The position numbers were made by a program, and so were the translations under genes. The notes beneath the pieces are model-generated. The model searched no databases. It was not told the DNA's origin and worked only from the letters and a program-made list of their open reading frames with translations. A DNA stretch of 60,231 nucleotides, taken from JBCBTJ01 sp039818665. Lineage in GTDB: Bacteria; Pseudomonadota; Alphaproteobacteria; Caulobacterales; Hyphomonadaceae. The DNA lies in contig JBCBTJ010000013.1 in the NCBI GenBank assembly GCA_039818665.1, positions 1 through 60,231 of the forward strand. The letters are read 5' to 3'. Positions 41,907-50,167 of the stretch are shown piece by piece. Positions within the stretch are counted from its first letter, which is position 1, and every line of letters starts with the position of its first letter.

Positions 41907-42195
41907 CGATCTCTCCCTATCCGCCTTTGGCGGCCCCGCTCCAATCAACCGGATATGCCGGCCGGGATCAAGGATCGCCGAGGCGATTTCGCTTTATTTG
42001 CAGCGTCCGGGACAACGCCCACACGCCTTTAGATTGCGGCCCCCCGCCGCTAGGTCAACTCGCTATGTCAGCGGCCGGCGCGTCGCTCACCAGACCTTGA
42101 ACGCGAGCGCGGCCGCAACCGACGTTCGAAGGCTTGCCGCTATGGCAAAAAGGGGGCCGAAGCCCCCTTTTTCAAATTCGATCAGTTCGCGCGTC
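41907..42195. other. Intergenic region between TPR gene and tonB
   Basis: No gene seen. It contains the tonB terminator (42147-42172) and, between that and the TPR start, about 240 bases that must hold any independent promoter of the TPR gene. I could not identify convincing -35/-10 hexamers. Open frames here are low-complexity shadows. Confidence 0.6.
42147..42172 (-). terminator. Rho-independent terminator downstream of tonB
   Basis: An 11-base perfect stem (AAAAAGGGGGC with GCCCCCTTTTT) closing a TTCG tetraloop when read on the minus strand, followed by a run of Ts within the stem base. It lies 24 bases past the tonB stop and is the strongest terminator in the window. Confidence 0.93.
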
Positions 42196-42822
42196 CTACT
42201 GCTCCAGCTGGAATTCCAGCGGGTAGACCACGTTCCGGCGTTCGGCCGGCTGGCCGCGGATGATCTTCGGCGCGAACTCCACCTTCTCCACCGCGCGGAC
42301 AGCTTCACGATTGAAGACCCGGTCAGTGCAGTCGGCCTGCACATTGTAGGGCCGGCCGCGGACGTCCACGTCGAAGCGCACGTCGCAGCTGCCTTCGATG
42401 CCGCGCTCGGCCGCGCGCTGCGGATAGGTCGGCACCGGCGGGCGGATCGGTTGGGCGTCGCGATCGGAGATCGCCACCGGGTCGATGGACAAGGCCTCGA
42501 CCCGCGCGAATCCGAGGTCCGACGGCGCCGCGCCCTGAATGTCCGGCGTCGGCAAGTCGATCTGCGATTTGGACGAGGACAGTTTCGGCGGGGGCGGCGG
42601 CTTGTTGGCCGCGTCCAGCCGCTTCGGCGGGGTGCGGGCGTTGCGCCGGGCGTCGTTGGTCTCGCGCTGGGGCGTGATCGCTTCCAGCACGCGCTGCTCT
42701 TTCTCTTCGAGATTGAGCTCTTTGATCGTGATCATCCAGTTCATCATTTGAAACAGGATGAACACGATGATCGCAGCGGCGGGAACGCCGATCGCGATAC
42801 GGATGAGTGGATTGCTCAGCAT
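42196..42822 (-). CDS. tonB: Short TonB2-type energy transducer
   Basis: A 208-residue TonB. One N-terminal membrane helix (about 8-30), a short proline-rich spacer (PPPPPKLSSS) and the C-terminal domain: PVPTYPQRAAERGIEGSCDVRFDVD, then YPLEFQLEQ at the end. The short length is typical of TonB2-type transducers of TtpC-dependent systems. It couples the proton gradient, via ExbB/ExbD, to outer-membrane receptors. No receptor gene is in the window. Confidence 0.93.
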   Translation of the reverse strand: MLSNPLIRIAIGVPAAAIIVFILFQMMNWMITIKELNLEEKEQRVLEAITPQRETNDARRNARTPPKRLDAANKPPPPPKLSSSKSQIDLPTPDIQGAAPSDLGFARVEALSIDPVAISDRDAQPIRPPVPTYPQRAAERGIEGSCDVRFDVDVRGRPYNVQADCTDRVFNREAVRAVEKVEFAPKIIRGQPAERRNVVYPLEFQLEQ

Positions 42823-42831
42823 GCGGGCCTC

Positions 42832-43251
42832 CTAATCCCGATCGACCGAAACATTGACCGACGTGGCGCCGTCGACGTCGCGGATCGTCTCCATGATCTG
42901 CACAAGGGTTTCGGCTTCCGAAGAATTGTCGGCTTGAACGACGATCTCGCCCTTCGGATTGTCCTTGCGCAACTCTTTAAGCGCGAACTCGAACTCGTTC
43001 GGCTCCACCACTTTCTTATCGATATAAATATCGCTGTTCTCATCGATGCCGATGAGAATGGCGAGCGGTTTCACATAGTCTTTATTGTCCACGTCCTGAC
43101 GCGCGATCGGCACGCCGGGCTCTTTGATGAACTGCGCCGTGACGATGAAGAAAATCAACAGGATGAACACGACGTCGAGCATCGGCGTCAGGTTCACATC
43201 ATCGTCCGAACCGCCGCCTTCGGCGTGGAGAGCTCTTTTTCTACGGGCCAT
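42832..43251 (-). CDS. exbD: ExbD/TolR family protein (second)
   Basis: A 139-residue ExbD with a single membrane helix containing the proton-carrying aspartate in VNLTPMLDVVFILLIFFIV, then a periplasmic domain (YIDKKVVEPNEFEFALKELR). One of two adjacent exbD genes; it lies next to tonB (9-base gap). The two paralogues share the membrane segment but differ in the periplasmic half, so they may form heteromers or serve two ExbB partners. Confidence 0.93.
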   Translation of the reverse strand: MARRKRALHAEGGGSDDDVNLTPMLDVVFILLIFFIVTAQFIKEPGVPIARQDVDNKDYVKPLAILIGIDENSDIYIDKKVVEPNEFEFALKELRKDNPKGEIVVQADNSSEAETLVQIMETIRDVDGATSVNVSVDRD

Positions 43252-43261
43252 GGCCGTCTCC

Positions 43262-43672
43262 CTACAGGTCCGCCAAAATGATGTTGACCTTGTTCACGTC
43301 CGCGCTTTGCGCCTGGTCGCGAATGTTCACGATCAAACCGTTCCGCGCCTGCGGATGGGCTTGGATGATCACCGCGCTTTCCGGGCGTTCGGCCCGCAAG
43401 CGTTCGATGTTCGCCCGCACCGATCCGATGTCCGCCACGCGGCCGTTGACTCGGATCAGCCCTTCGTCGTCGACATAGATCACGATGGCCGGCAGCGGTT
43501 CGATGATCTGGTCCAGCGGCGGGGGCGGCGGCGGCGGCTCCAGCCGCAGCGCTTGCTCTTGGATAAAGGTGGAGGTGACGATGAAGAAGATCAAGAGGAT
43601 GAACACGACGTCCAGCATGGGCGTCAGGTTCACCTCGGCCTCTTCAGGCGCTCGTTTCAATCGTCCGCGCAT
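43262..43672 (-). CDS. exbD: ExbD/TolR family protein (first)
   Basis: A 136-residue ExbD. The membrane helix has the same VNLTPMLDVVFILLIFFIV signature with its essential aspartate. A seven-proline run (RLEPPPPPPPLDQ) follows, which the second ExbD lacks. The start overlaps the exbB stop by one base (TGATG), implying coupled synthesis with ExbB. Confidence 0.93.
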   Translation of the reverse strand: MRGRLKRAPEEAEVNLTPMLDVVFILLIFFIVTSTFIQEQALRLEPPPPPPPLDQIIEPLPAIVIYVDDEGLIRVNGRVADIGSVRANIERLRAERPESAVIIQAHPQARNGLIVNIRDQAQSADVNKVNIILADL

Positions 43673-44181
43673 CAGCTGATCTCCATCTCATCGTCGACCA
43701 GTTGAACCGCGCGGTTCACCCGTCGATCCATGCCGGATGTGAACAAGATGCCGGACAGCGAGGCGACCATGCCCGCCATGGTCGGGATGGTGGCCCGCGA
43801 CACGCCGGCCGACATGGCCTTCGCGTCCGAGCCGCCCGTGATCGCCATAATGTCGAACACCGCGACCATGCCCGTCACCGTGCCGAGCAAGCCGAGCAGC
43901 GGCGCCAGCGCCACCATCGCCTTTGTCAGCGCGACGTTCTGCTCGGCCTTCAGCCGAACTTCGGACACCAGCTTGTCTTTCACCCAATGCGCATAGACCG
44001 AACTGCGATCGGAGCGCGAACGCCACTCCGAAATCGCTTCTTCGGCCACGGTCTTGTGCGCGAAACGGAAATAGAAGAACCGCTCCAGGATCAGGGCCCA
44101 CATGACGAATGTGGCGCCCATGATCACCAGGAGGACGGGTCCGCCCCGCTCCAAGAAGGCCTGTAGGTCTGCGAAACCCAT
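43672..44181 (-). CDS. exbB: ExbB (MotA/TolQ/ExbB proton channel family)
   Basis: A 169-residue ExbB with three helices; the APLLGLLGTVTGMVAVFDIMAI block and SAGVSRATIPTMAGMVAS helix are typical of the family. It forms the pentameric proton channel around ExbD. Short N-terminus as in ExbB2 proteins. Upstream lies the larger TtpC-like paralogue. Confidence 0.94.
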   Translation of the reverse strand: MGFADLQAFLERGGPVLLVIMGATFVMWALILERFFYFRFAHKTVAEEAISEWRSRSDRSSVYAHWVKDKLVSEVRLKAEQNVALTKAMVALAPLLGLLGTVTGMVAVFDIMAITGGSDAKAMSAGVSRATIPTMAGMVASLSGILFTSGMDRRVNRAVQLVDDEMEIS

Positions 44182-44210
44182 ATCGGGCTCCTCTCCCTGA
44201 CAGGGGCGGC

Positions 44211-45635
44211 TTAGGCCGCCGCCCCGCTGCGCTCGGCTTTTTCAGCCACAAGGCCGGCCGCCTGCTCGTCCAGCGTCTGCTGGGCGCCGCGGGCGATCGA
44301 AGACGAGATCGCGTGCAGCAGCAGAAGCGGGATCGCCGCGACGAGGCCGAGCACGGTGGTCATCAGTGCGACCGAGATGCCGTCGGCCATCAACTGCGGG
44401 TCGCCCGCGCCGTAGATGGTGATGGCGGTGAAGGTCTGGATCATGCCGATCACGGTGCCGAGCAGGCCCAGCAGCGGCGCGACGGCCGCCAGCACTTTGA
44501 CGATGTCGTTGAACCGCTCGATTTTCGGCGTGTCGCGCAGAATCTGTTCGTCCAGCTTGAGCTCGAGCGTCTCCATATCGTCGTTCTTGTGCTGCTCGTA
44601 GGTCTCGAAGACGCGGGCGAGCGGGTTGCCGTCGCCGGCCTGCTTGGTCTTCGCCGTACGGCTCATGGCGCCGTTCATCAGGAACAGCGTCACGATCTTA
44701 AACAGCGCGATCGCCGCGCCGATGGCGAGCAGGATCATGATGACCACGCCGACCGGGCCGCCGTCTTCGAGACGGTCGCCAAGCGTCGGCAGATCGCCGA
44801 AGATGCCGAACAGCGCGCCTTTCGACGGGTCGACCGGCGCGCGGACCACGGCGCCCTCGCCGGCGTTGATCAGCGAGCTCATGGCCGAGCGGAACGCGCC
44901 CGTCGGCTGCGAGCCGAACACCGAGAGATACGTGTCGCCCTCAATCGGGTCGATCACTTCCACGAAACGCGTGCCTTGCGTGGTCGCAGCGGTGAACACG
45001 CCGATGCGGAACAGCTCCACATCGACATTCTCGCCGCTCGAGCCGGCGTTCGCCACCGTGGCGGTGAAGGGCTTGACCTCCGATTGGGCGATCATTTCGA
45101 GCAGCATCGCCTTCGGCAGGCTGTCGAGATCGGACCGCGTCGGCAGGGCGCGGGCCTGAGAGATCTCAGACAGTTTCGCCACCCGGCCGTCCGGGCCGAA
45201 CAGCTCGACCGGATTGGAGCTCTCTTCAAAATTCGTGAAGGATGCCGCGAGGATTGGCATGGTCTCGCCGGCGGCCTGGCGGAACTGGCCGAGCAGCTCG
45301 CCGAAATCGCCGGCCTGCTCTTCCAGCTGGGCCTGCAGGTCGCCGAGCACCGCTTCGTTTTCTTCGAACTGCGCCGTCAGCTCCCGGCCGCGGGCTTCGG
45401 CGGCGGCGAGCTCTTGGCGCGCCGACTCCATCCGGGCCTGCTGCTCGTCGCGGGCCTGGGTGAACTCGCGCAGGCGCTGCTCGTTCTCCTGGCTCAGCCG
45501 GTCGGAGTCCTGGCGGACCTGGTTGAGGATGTCGTTGAGGTTCTGCGCCGAGGCGGGCGCGGTCAGTCCGAGGGAGCCGGCGGCCAGCGCGGCGGCCGCT
45601 CCAATCGCTTTTAGCGAAGACTTTAACTTGAACAT
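44211..45635 (-). CDS. TtpC-like ExbB paralogue with periplasmic coiled-coil extension
   Basis: A 474-residue MotA/TolQ/ExbB family protein. A signal peptide ends at PASA before QNLNDI, followed by a long coiled coil (about 30-125, rich in Q/E/R heptads), a globular periplasmic segment, a membrane helix near 310-330 and the C-terminal ExbB core AVAPLLGLLGTVIGMIQTF. This architecture is that of TtpC, required by Vibrio TonB2 systems. ATG 45635 follows GGGAAAG. Located between DUF3450 and exbB. Confidence 0.92.
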   Translation of the reverse strand: MFKLKSSLKAIGAAAALAAGSLGLTAPASAQNLNDILNQVRQDSDRLSQENEQRLREFTQARDEQQARMESARQELAAAEARGRELTAQFEENEAVLGDLQAQLEEQAGDFGELLGQFRQAAGETMPILAASFTNFEESSNPVELFGPDGRVAKLSEISQARALPTRSDLDSLPKAMLLEMIAQSEVKPFTATVANAGSSGENVDVELFRIGVFTAATTQGTRFVEVIDPIEGDTYLSVFGSQPTGAFRSAMSSLINAGEGAVVRAPVDPSKGALFGIFGDLPTLGDRLEDGGPVGVVIMILLAIGAAIALFKIVTLFLMNGAMSRTAKTKQAGDGNPLARVFETYEQHKNDDMETLELKLDEQILRDTPKIERFNDIVKVLAAVAPLLGLLGTVIGMIQTFTAITIYGAGDPQLMADGISVALMTTVLGLVAAIPLLLLHAISSSIARGAQQTLDEQAAGLVAEKAERSGAAA

Positions 45636-45664
45636 GGCGTTGGTCTTTCCCTGTCTCAGTTTCG

Positions 45665-46435
45665 CTATTGAGCGACTTGATATTTCTGGACCGGCGCGAA
45701 GAGCACGGTCTGCTGCGTCTTGCCTTCGGCGACCCGGATCGCTTCGCGAATGTCGCCGGCGTAGCTGCCCGGCACGCTCACCCACTGGCCGTCGTCGCGG
45801 CTCCAGCGCGCGGCCCGTCCGCCCGGCGCGAGATACACCAGCGCGATGCGGCCGTATTGGAACATCTCCACATCCGTCGGCGCGCCGTCGATGTCGATCG
45901 TCTCCGTCCAGGTGTCGACCGTGGAGCCGTACTCCATCTCAGCCTGATAGGCCTCGATGATCAGGCGGTAGGCTTCGGCCGGCGGCACTTGCGGATCGTC
46001 GAGCGCGGCCGTCAGCGCATCGAGCCGGTCGCGGCGCAGGTCCGACTTGAAGGGCAGATCCGCCGCCACGAAGGCTTCGAGATCGGCGATCATGTCCAGC
46101 ATCATCGGGATCATCTGCGCCGTGATCTCATCGACCCGGCCGAGCTGGTCGGTCAGCGACTCGATCTCGCGCGCCTGGCTGTCGATCACGCGCTGCTGCT
46201 GACGGGCGAACAAGTCGGCCGCGTCTTTGCGCTGCAGCACCGTCCGGAACTCGCGCACCAGGTCGGAGCGCTGATCGTCCAGCTGATTGATCCGCGTCTG
46301 GATCTCCTCGGCCCGCTTCGTCGCGCGCTCCCCGACCTCGAGCGCCGGGCGAAGCTGTGCGCTCGCCGTCGCCGCCGCTCCCAGGATCAGCGCGGCGGCG
46401 ATCGCGCCCCGGGCCGGTGTGAGAACCTTCTTCAT
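45665..46435 (-). CDS. DUF3450 family exported protein of the TonB2 operon
   Basis: A 256-residue protein with a signal peptide (cleavage after TASA) and a long N-terminal coiled coil (ERATKRAEEIQTRINQLDDQR), then PMMLDMIADLEAFVAADLPF and RLIIEAYQAEMEYGSTVDTW, the DUF3450 core. In TtpC-type loci this is the first gene. Its role is not established; it probably works in the periplasm with the TtpC-like protein. ATG 46435 follows GGCGGA. Confidence 0.9.
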   Translation of the reverse strand: MKKVLTPARGAIAAALILGAAATASAQLRPALEVGERATKRAEEIQTRINQLDDQRSDLVREFRTVLQRKDAADLFARQQQRVIDSQAREIESLTDQLGRVDEITAQMIPMMLDMIADLEAFVAADLPFKSDLRRDRLDALTAALDDPQVPPAEAYRLIIEAYQAEMEYGSTVDTWTETIDIDGAPTDVEMFQYGRIALVYLAPGGRAARWSRDDGQWVSVPGSYAGDIREAIRVAEGKTQQTVLFAPVQKYQVAQ

Positions 46436-46821
46436 ATTGTCCGCCTCTCGTTTTCCGAACGTCGCGCACAGTCGCGCGCGTGAAACTGAAGTATCAGGCG
46501 CCGCACCCCCGAGCGCGCCGCCCCCCGATCTCCGCGTCGTCACACACACTGACGCGCTCAAGTACCCTGAGCAGACATGAAAGCCGGCGGCTTTCGTCAT
46601 CTCCCCTCTAAGCCGTTCGGAGCGTTTCCCGCTCTCTTACGTCGACGCGCCAGCCCGCACATTCCGAGAGCCCCCGCGCTCGACGCCTTCTTTAGCGATT
46701 TGACGCTAGCAACGTCGACACTAGGGATCAACAAGCTTCCTGCGCGGACCGCTGCGTTAGTTGCAGTCCGATCCGGCGTCTCGCCGAGGCGGCGCGAGGC
46801 CGCAGGCGCGTCGGTTGGGAA
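46436..46821. other. Intergenic region upstream of the TonB2 operon
   Basis: No convincing gene in 386 bases. It must contain the DUF3450/TonB operon promoter; I could not pick confident hexamers and see no clear Fur-box-like A/T palindrome. A small hairpin, GAAAGCC-GGC-GGCTTTC, lies at 46579-46595. An open frame here starting at 46577 runs through the tRNA-Gln gene and is rejected. Confidence 0.5.
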
Positions 46822-46896
<75 letters not shown>

Positions 46897-46989
46897 GCAG
46901 CGAGCGGCTCAGATAGCGCCGCCCACCGAAGCTGGCAACACCTTCATCTGTTGCCTGGCATAACAGAGCGCGCTATAGGCCCGGCCGGC

Positions 46990-47066
46990 CGGAACATAGC
47001 TCAGCCTGGTAGAGCACCGTCTTCGGGAGGCGGGGGTCGGAGGTTCGAATCCTCCTGTTCCGACCA
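46990..47066 (+). tRNA. tRNA-Pro (anticodon CGG)
   Basis: A 77-base cloverleaf: acceptor CGGAACA with TGTTCCG, discriminator A and encoded CCA. D arm GCTCAGCCTGGTAGAGC, anticodon stem CCGTC/GGCGG with loop TTCGGGA (anticodon CGG, reading CCG), T arm GGAGGTTCGAATCCTCC. It diverges from tRNA-Gln, 93 bases apart. Confidence 0.94.
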
Positions 47067-47174
47067 GCCCCTCAAAACCCAGTGCGCGCAGCCTTCGCCA
47101 TTTGCCTTTTTCAGGCGAATGTTTATTATTTATCGATAAGCCGATTATTCATTCGGTGTTTATGGAGCAGCTTT

Positions 47175-48926
47175 GTGCGAACCTTTTTCCTGTCCCTGGC
47201 CGGCGCCTTCGTCGCGCTGATCATTTTCTTCGTGGCCGCGTTCTTCATCTTGGCGGGCATGATCGCCGCCGCCAGCGCGCCTGAGCCGCAGCCATCGAAA
47301 ATCGTCCTGACCGTGGACCTGCGCGAGGACGTGACCGACCAGGCGCCGCGCGGCGGGTTCGCAGCCTTGTCCTCGCGGCCGGGCTTCGTCGACATTGTGA
47401 CCAAGCTCAAAGCGGCCGAACGCGACGAGGCCGTGAAAGGCGTATTCGTGCGCGGCGGCGAGATCGGCGTCAGCACCGCGCGCGCCGAAGAATTGCGCGA
47501 CGTCTTCCTGGATTTGCGCGCAGCCGGCAAGTTCGTCATCGCGCACAGCCAGGACGTCTGGTCCACCAGCCCCTCGGCCTTGCGCGCCCTAAGCGCCGCC
47601 GACGAGGTCTGGGTGCAGCCGGGCGTGGACTTCATGACGACGGGCGTCTCGCTCGAGACGCTGTTTCTGAAAGACCTCTTCGACAATCTATCCGTCTCGC
47701 CTGAAATCGAGGCGCTCTACGAGTACAAGAACGCGCCCAACATCTATAAAGAGACCGATTACACGGACGCCCATCGCGAGGCGACCACCGCGCTCGCGCA
47801 GTCCATTTGGGACATCTCCATCGTCGACATTTCCGAGGATCGAGAGCTCAGCCCCAACCAGACCGCCGCCGTCATCGCCGCCGGCCCGCACACCGCGCAA
47901 GACATGGTCGACGCTGGACTGATGGACAAGCTCGGCTGGCCCGAGGAGGCTCTTGAAGCCGCATTGGAGCGGGGCGAGGCGGCCGAAGCGCTCGCCGTCG
48001 CAAAGTACAATCCGCCCACCCTCAGATCCGGCGCGCCGGTCATCGCCGTCGTCGGCGGCGAAGGCGCCGTCGTCACCGGCGCCGGCGCCCAGGGCTTCTT
48101 CGACGAAGAAGGCATGCTGGCCTCGGACAAGATCGCCGCGGCGCTGCTCGAAGCCGGCCGCGACGACCGGGTGAAGGCGGTGGTGTTCCGCGTCGAAAGC
48201 CCCGGCGGATCGCCCACGGCGTCGGATCAGATCTGGCGCGCGGTTGAGCGCGTCCAGGACATGGACAAGCCCGTCGTTGTCAGCATGGGCCGCGTCGCGG
48301 CCTCAGGCGGCTACTACATCTCCGCCGGCGCCGACCACATCGTCGCCAACCGCACCACCATCACCGGCTCGATCGGCATTTTCGGCGGCAAGTTCGCCAT
48401 CGCCGACGGGTTGGAGCGCCTCGGGATCAACGCGTCGGCCATCACGGTCGGCGGCGAGTTCGCGGGCGCCTATGGGACCGAGCGGTTCACGGACTCCCAG
48501 CGCCTTGCGATCTCCGAGCAGCTGCAGCGCGGCTATGACCGGTTCACCGGCATCGTCGCCGAAGGCCGCGGCATGAGCCAATCCGACGTGCACGATGTCG
48601 CCCGCGGCCGCGTGTGGACCGGCGAGCAGGCGCTCGAACGCGGCCTGGTCGACAGCCTTGGCGGCTTCGTGGACGCGATCGAGGTGGCCAAGCAGCTCGC
48701 CGAAATCGACGATGAGCAGCAGGTGCGCCTGATCAACTTCCCGAAAGCGAAATCGGGCATCGAAGCGTTCGAAGAATTGTTCGGCGCGTCAGCCGACACC
48801 GCGCGGGCGGCCTCGATCGTCAACCGGCTCGCCGACGACGACCGCCTGAGCGCGGTGCTCACCCAGATCCAGGCCTTGGACAACTCGCGCACCCAAGCCC
48901 AAGCGCCCATCCTGATCGAGCGTTAG
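47175..48926 (+). CDS. sppA: Signal peptide peptidase SppA, 67K type
   Basis: A 583-residue inner-membrane serine peptidase with tandem crotonase-like domains, which degrades cleaved signal peptides. An N-terminal membrane anchor (LSLAGAFVALIIFFVAAFFILAG) is followed by the domain supplying the general base K185 (YEYKNAPN) and the one with the nucleophile S377 (RVAASGGYYISA, then TGSIGIF). GTG at 47175 is chosen because GGAG lies seven bases upstream and the frame before it is not protein-like. Monocistronic, followed by two hairpins. Confidence 0.95.
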   Translation: MRTFFLSLAGAFVALIIFFVAAFFILAGMIAAASAPEPQPSKIVLTVDLREDVTDQAPRGGFAALSSRPGFVDIVTKLKAAERDEAVKGVFVRGGEIGVSTARAEELRDVFLDLRAAGKFVIAHSQDVWSTSPSALRALSAADEVWVQPGVDFMTTGVSLETLFLKDLFDNLSVSPEIEALYEYKNAPNIYKETDYTDAHREATTALAQSIWDISIVDISEDRELSPNQTAAVIAAGPHTAQDMVDAGLMDKLGWPEEALEAALERGEAAEALAVAKYNPPTLRSGAPVIAVVGGEGAVVTGAGAQGFFDEEGMLASDKIAAALLEAGRDDRVKAVVFRVESPGGSPTASDQIWRAVERVQDMDKPVVVSMGRVAASGGYYISAGADHIVANRTTITGSIGIFGGKFAIADGLERLGINASAITVGGEFAGAYGTERFTDSQRLAISEQLQRGYDRFTGIVAEGRGMSQSDVHDVARGRVWTGEQALERGLVDSLGGFVDAIEVAKQLAEIDDEQQVRLINFPKAKSGIEAFEELFGASADTARAASIVNRLADDDRLSAVLTQIQALDNSRTQAQAPILIER

Positions 48927-48941
48927 AAACAGGCTGAGAGA

Positions 48942-48969
48942 AGTGCAGGTCCGGGCTCGGACCTGCACT
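48942..48969 (+). terminator. Hairpin downstream of sppA
   Basis: A perfect 12-base stem, AGTGCAGGTCCG (48942-48953) with CGGACCTGCACT (48958-48969), around a GGCT loop, 15 bases after the sppA stop. No T run follows, so it may act as a weak or Rho-assisted terminator or protect the transcript end. Confidence 0.6.
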
Positions 48970-48998
48970 CTAAGCCCAGCATCCATAGGCCCTGTTTC

Positions 48999-49023
48999 CG
49001 CGCATCGATACTGTCGATGCGCG
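48999..49023 (+). terminator. Second hairpin downstream of sppA with short T tract
   Basis: A 10-base stem CGCGCATCGA / TCGATGCGCG around TACTG, followed a few bases later by CTTTTG. It is a plausible intrinsic terminator for sppA, in tandem with the one at 48942. The remaining sequence to the DUF3667 stop (49024-49141) shows no gene. Confidence 0.5.
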
Positions 49024-49141
49024 CGGCTTTTGAGTGCAAGTGGCCCGAAAAATCCGCTTCTTTACAAGACTTTGCGACCATGAACGGGCGAACGGGACGG
49101 TACAGGTGCGCCTCAGCGCGAAACGCGCCTCTAAGCCGGCC

Positions 49142-50125
49142 TCAAACCTGTGCGACGCCGATGACCAGAAGGGCGGCGACGAGCGCCACCAAGGCCATGA
49201 AACTGGCGATGATCAGCACGAAAGTGCGCAAAACCGCCAGGATGCGCCCCGTGTCGTAGGTCACGCGTAAGAGCCTGTAGAGATAGATCGGCGGGGTCAG
49301 CGCGAAGACCATCGCGGCCCACCCGCCGATCAGGCCGCCCAGCGCCAATTGGCTGGCGCTCATCAGATACATGAAGGTCTGAAAATGCAGCGCCGTGATC
49401 ACGTGGTCATAGATGTAGAACCGCCGCACCCAGGCGTAGGCGAGCGTTAGAAACAGCGCGAAAACCGGGAACAAGAGCAAAGCCAGCCGCGGCGCCCAGC
49501 TCTCCAGGATCATCTGCAGCAGGGTCTGGTTTTCGTAGGCGTTGATGATCTGATCGACCAAACGGCTGGCGCTATCCTGATCGCGCAGATCCAGCTCGGC
49601 CTCATCCCCGAACACAAGCGCGTAGACCGCCTCGCGATTGACGGTGCCGTCGGGGTTCAGCAAATCGCCGGCCGAACTCGTCGCCTGGCCCACCGAGACC
49701 TCGGCCGCCGCCACCTCCGCGGTGGCGGGATCGAAGCGGAACTCGTCCGGCGTGTTTCGGTCGATCACCCAAAACAGAATTGCAAAAAAAACCAGACTCG
49801 AGAGCACGTAGAGCCGGAACGGCGGCACATAGCGGGCGCGGTGGCCGTCGAGATAGGCGCGCGTGGCCCGCCCCGGCCGAAACACCAGCGCCGGCAGCGT
49901 CCGCGCCAGCCGCCCATCGAGCGAGAAAGCGTCGGAGACCGCCTCGACGACAAGGGTCAGCAGCGGGCGGTGATAGGTCTCGTTGAGCTGCCCGCAGCGG
50001 GTGCAGTATTTGTCGCCGATCGGCCCGCCGCAATTGCGGCAATGGGGCGAGGGATCGCGGGTCTCGCCCTTGCTTTCCAGGGCCCCCGCCGAGGCGAGGC
50101 CGGCCATTTCCGCTTCCGTGCTCAT
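49142..50125 (-). CDS. DUF3667 family zinc-ribbon membrane protein
   Basis: A 327-residue protein. An N-terminal zinc ribbon (CRNCGGPIGDKYCTRCGQ) is followed by LARTLPALVFRPGRATRAYLDGHRARYVPPFRLYVLSS, the DUF3667 signature, and four or five hydrophobic helices in the C-terminal half. Role unknown. ATG 50125 lies 43 bases downstream (in its direction) of the oppA-like stop, so it may be the last gene of the ABC importer operon. Confidence 0.88.
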   Translation of the reverse strand: MSTEAEMAGLASAGALESKGETRDPSPHCRNCGGPIGDKYCTRCGQLNETYHRPLLTLVVEAVSDAFSLDGRLARTLPALVFRPGRATRAYLDGHRARYVPPFRLYVLSSLVFFAILFWVIDRNTPDEFRFDPATAEVAAAEVSVGQATSSAGDLLNPDGTVNREAVYALVFGDEAELDLRDQDSASRLVDQIINAYENQTLLQMILESWAPRLALLLFPVFALFLTLAYAWVRRFYIYDHVITALHFQTFMYLMSASQLALGGLIGGWAAMVFALTPPIYLYRLLRVTYDTGRILAVLRTFVLIIASFMALVALVAALLVIGVAQV

Positions 50126-50167
50126 CGCGCCCTCCCCGCCGCGACGCTCCGGTCACACTTGTTGAGC

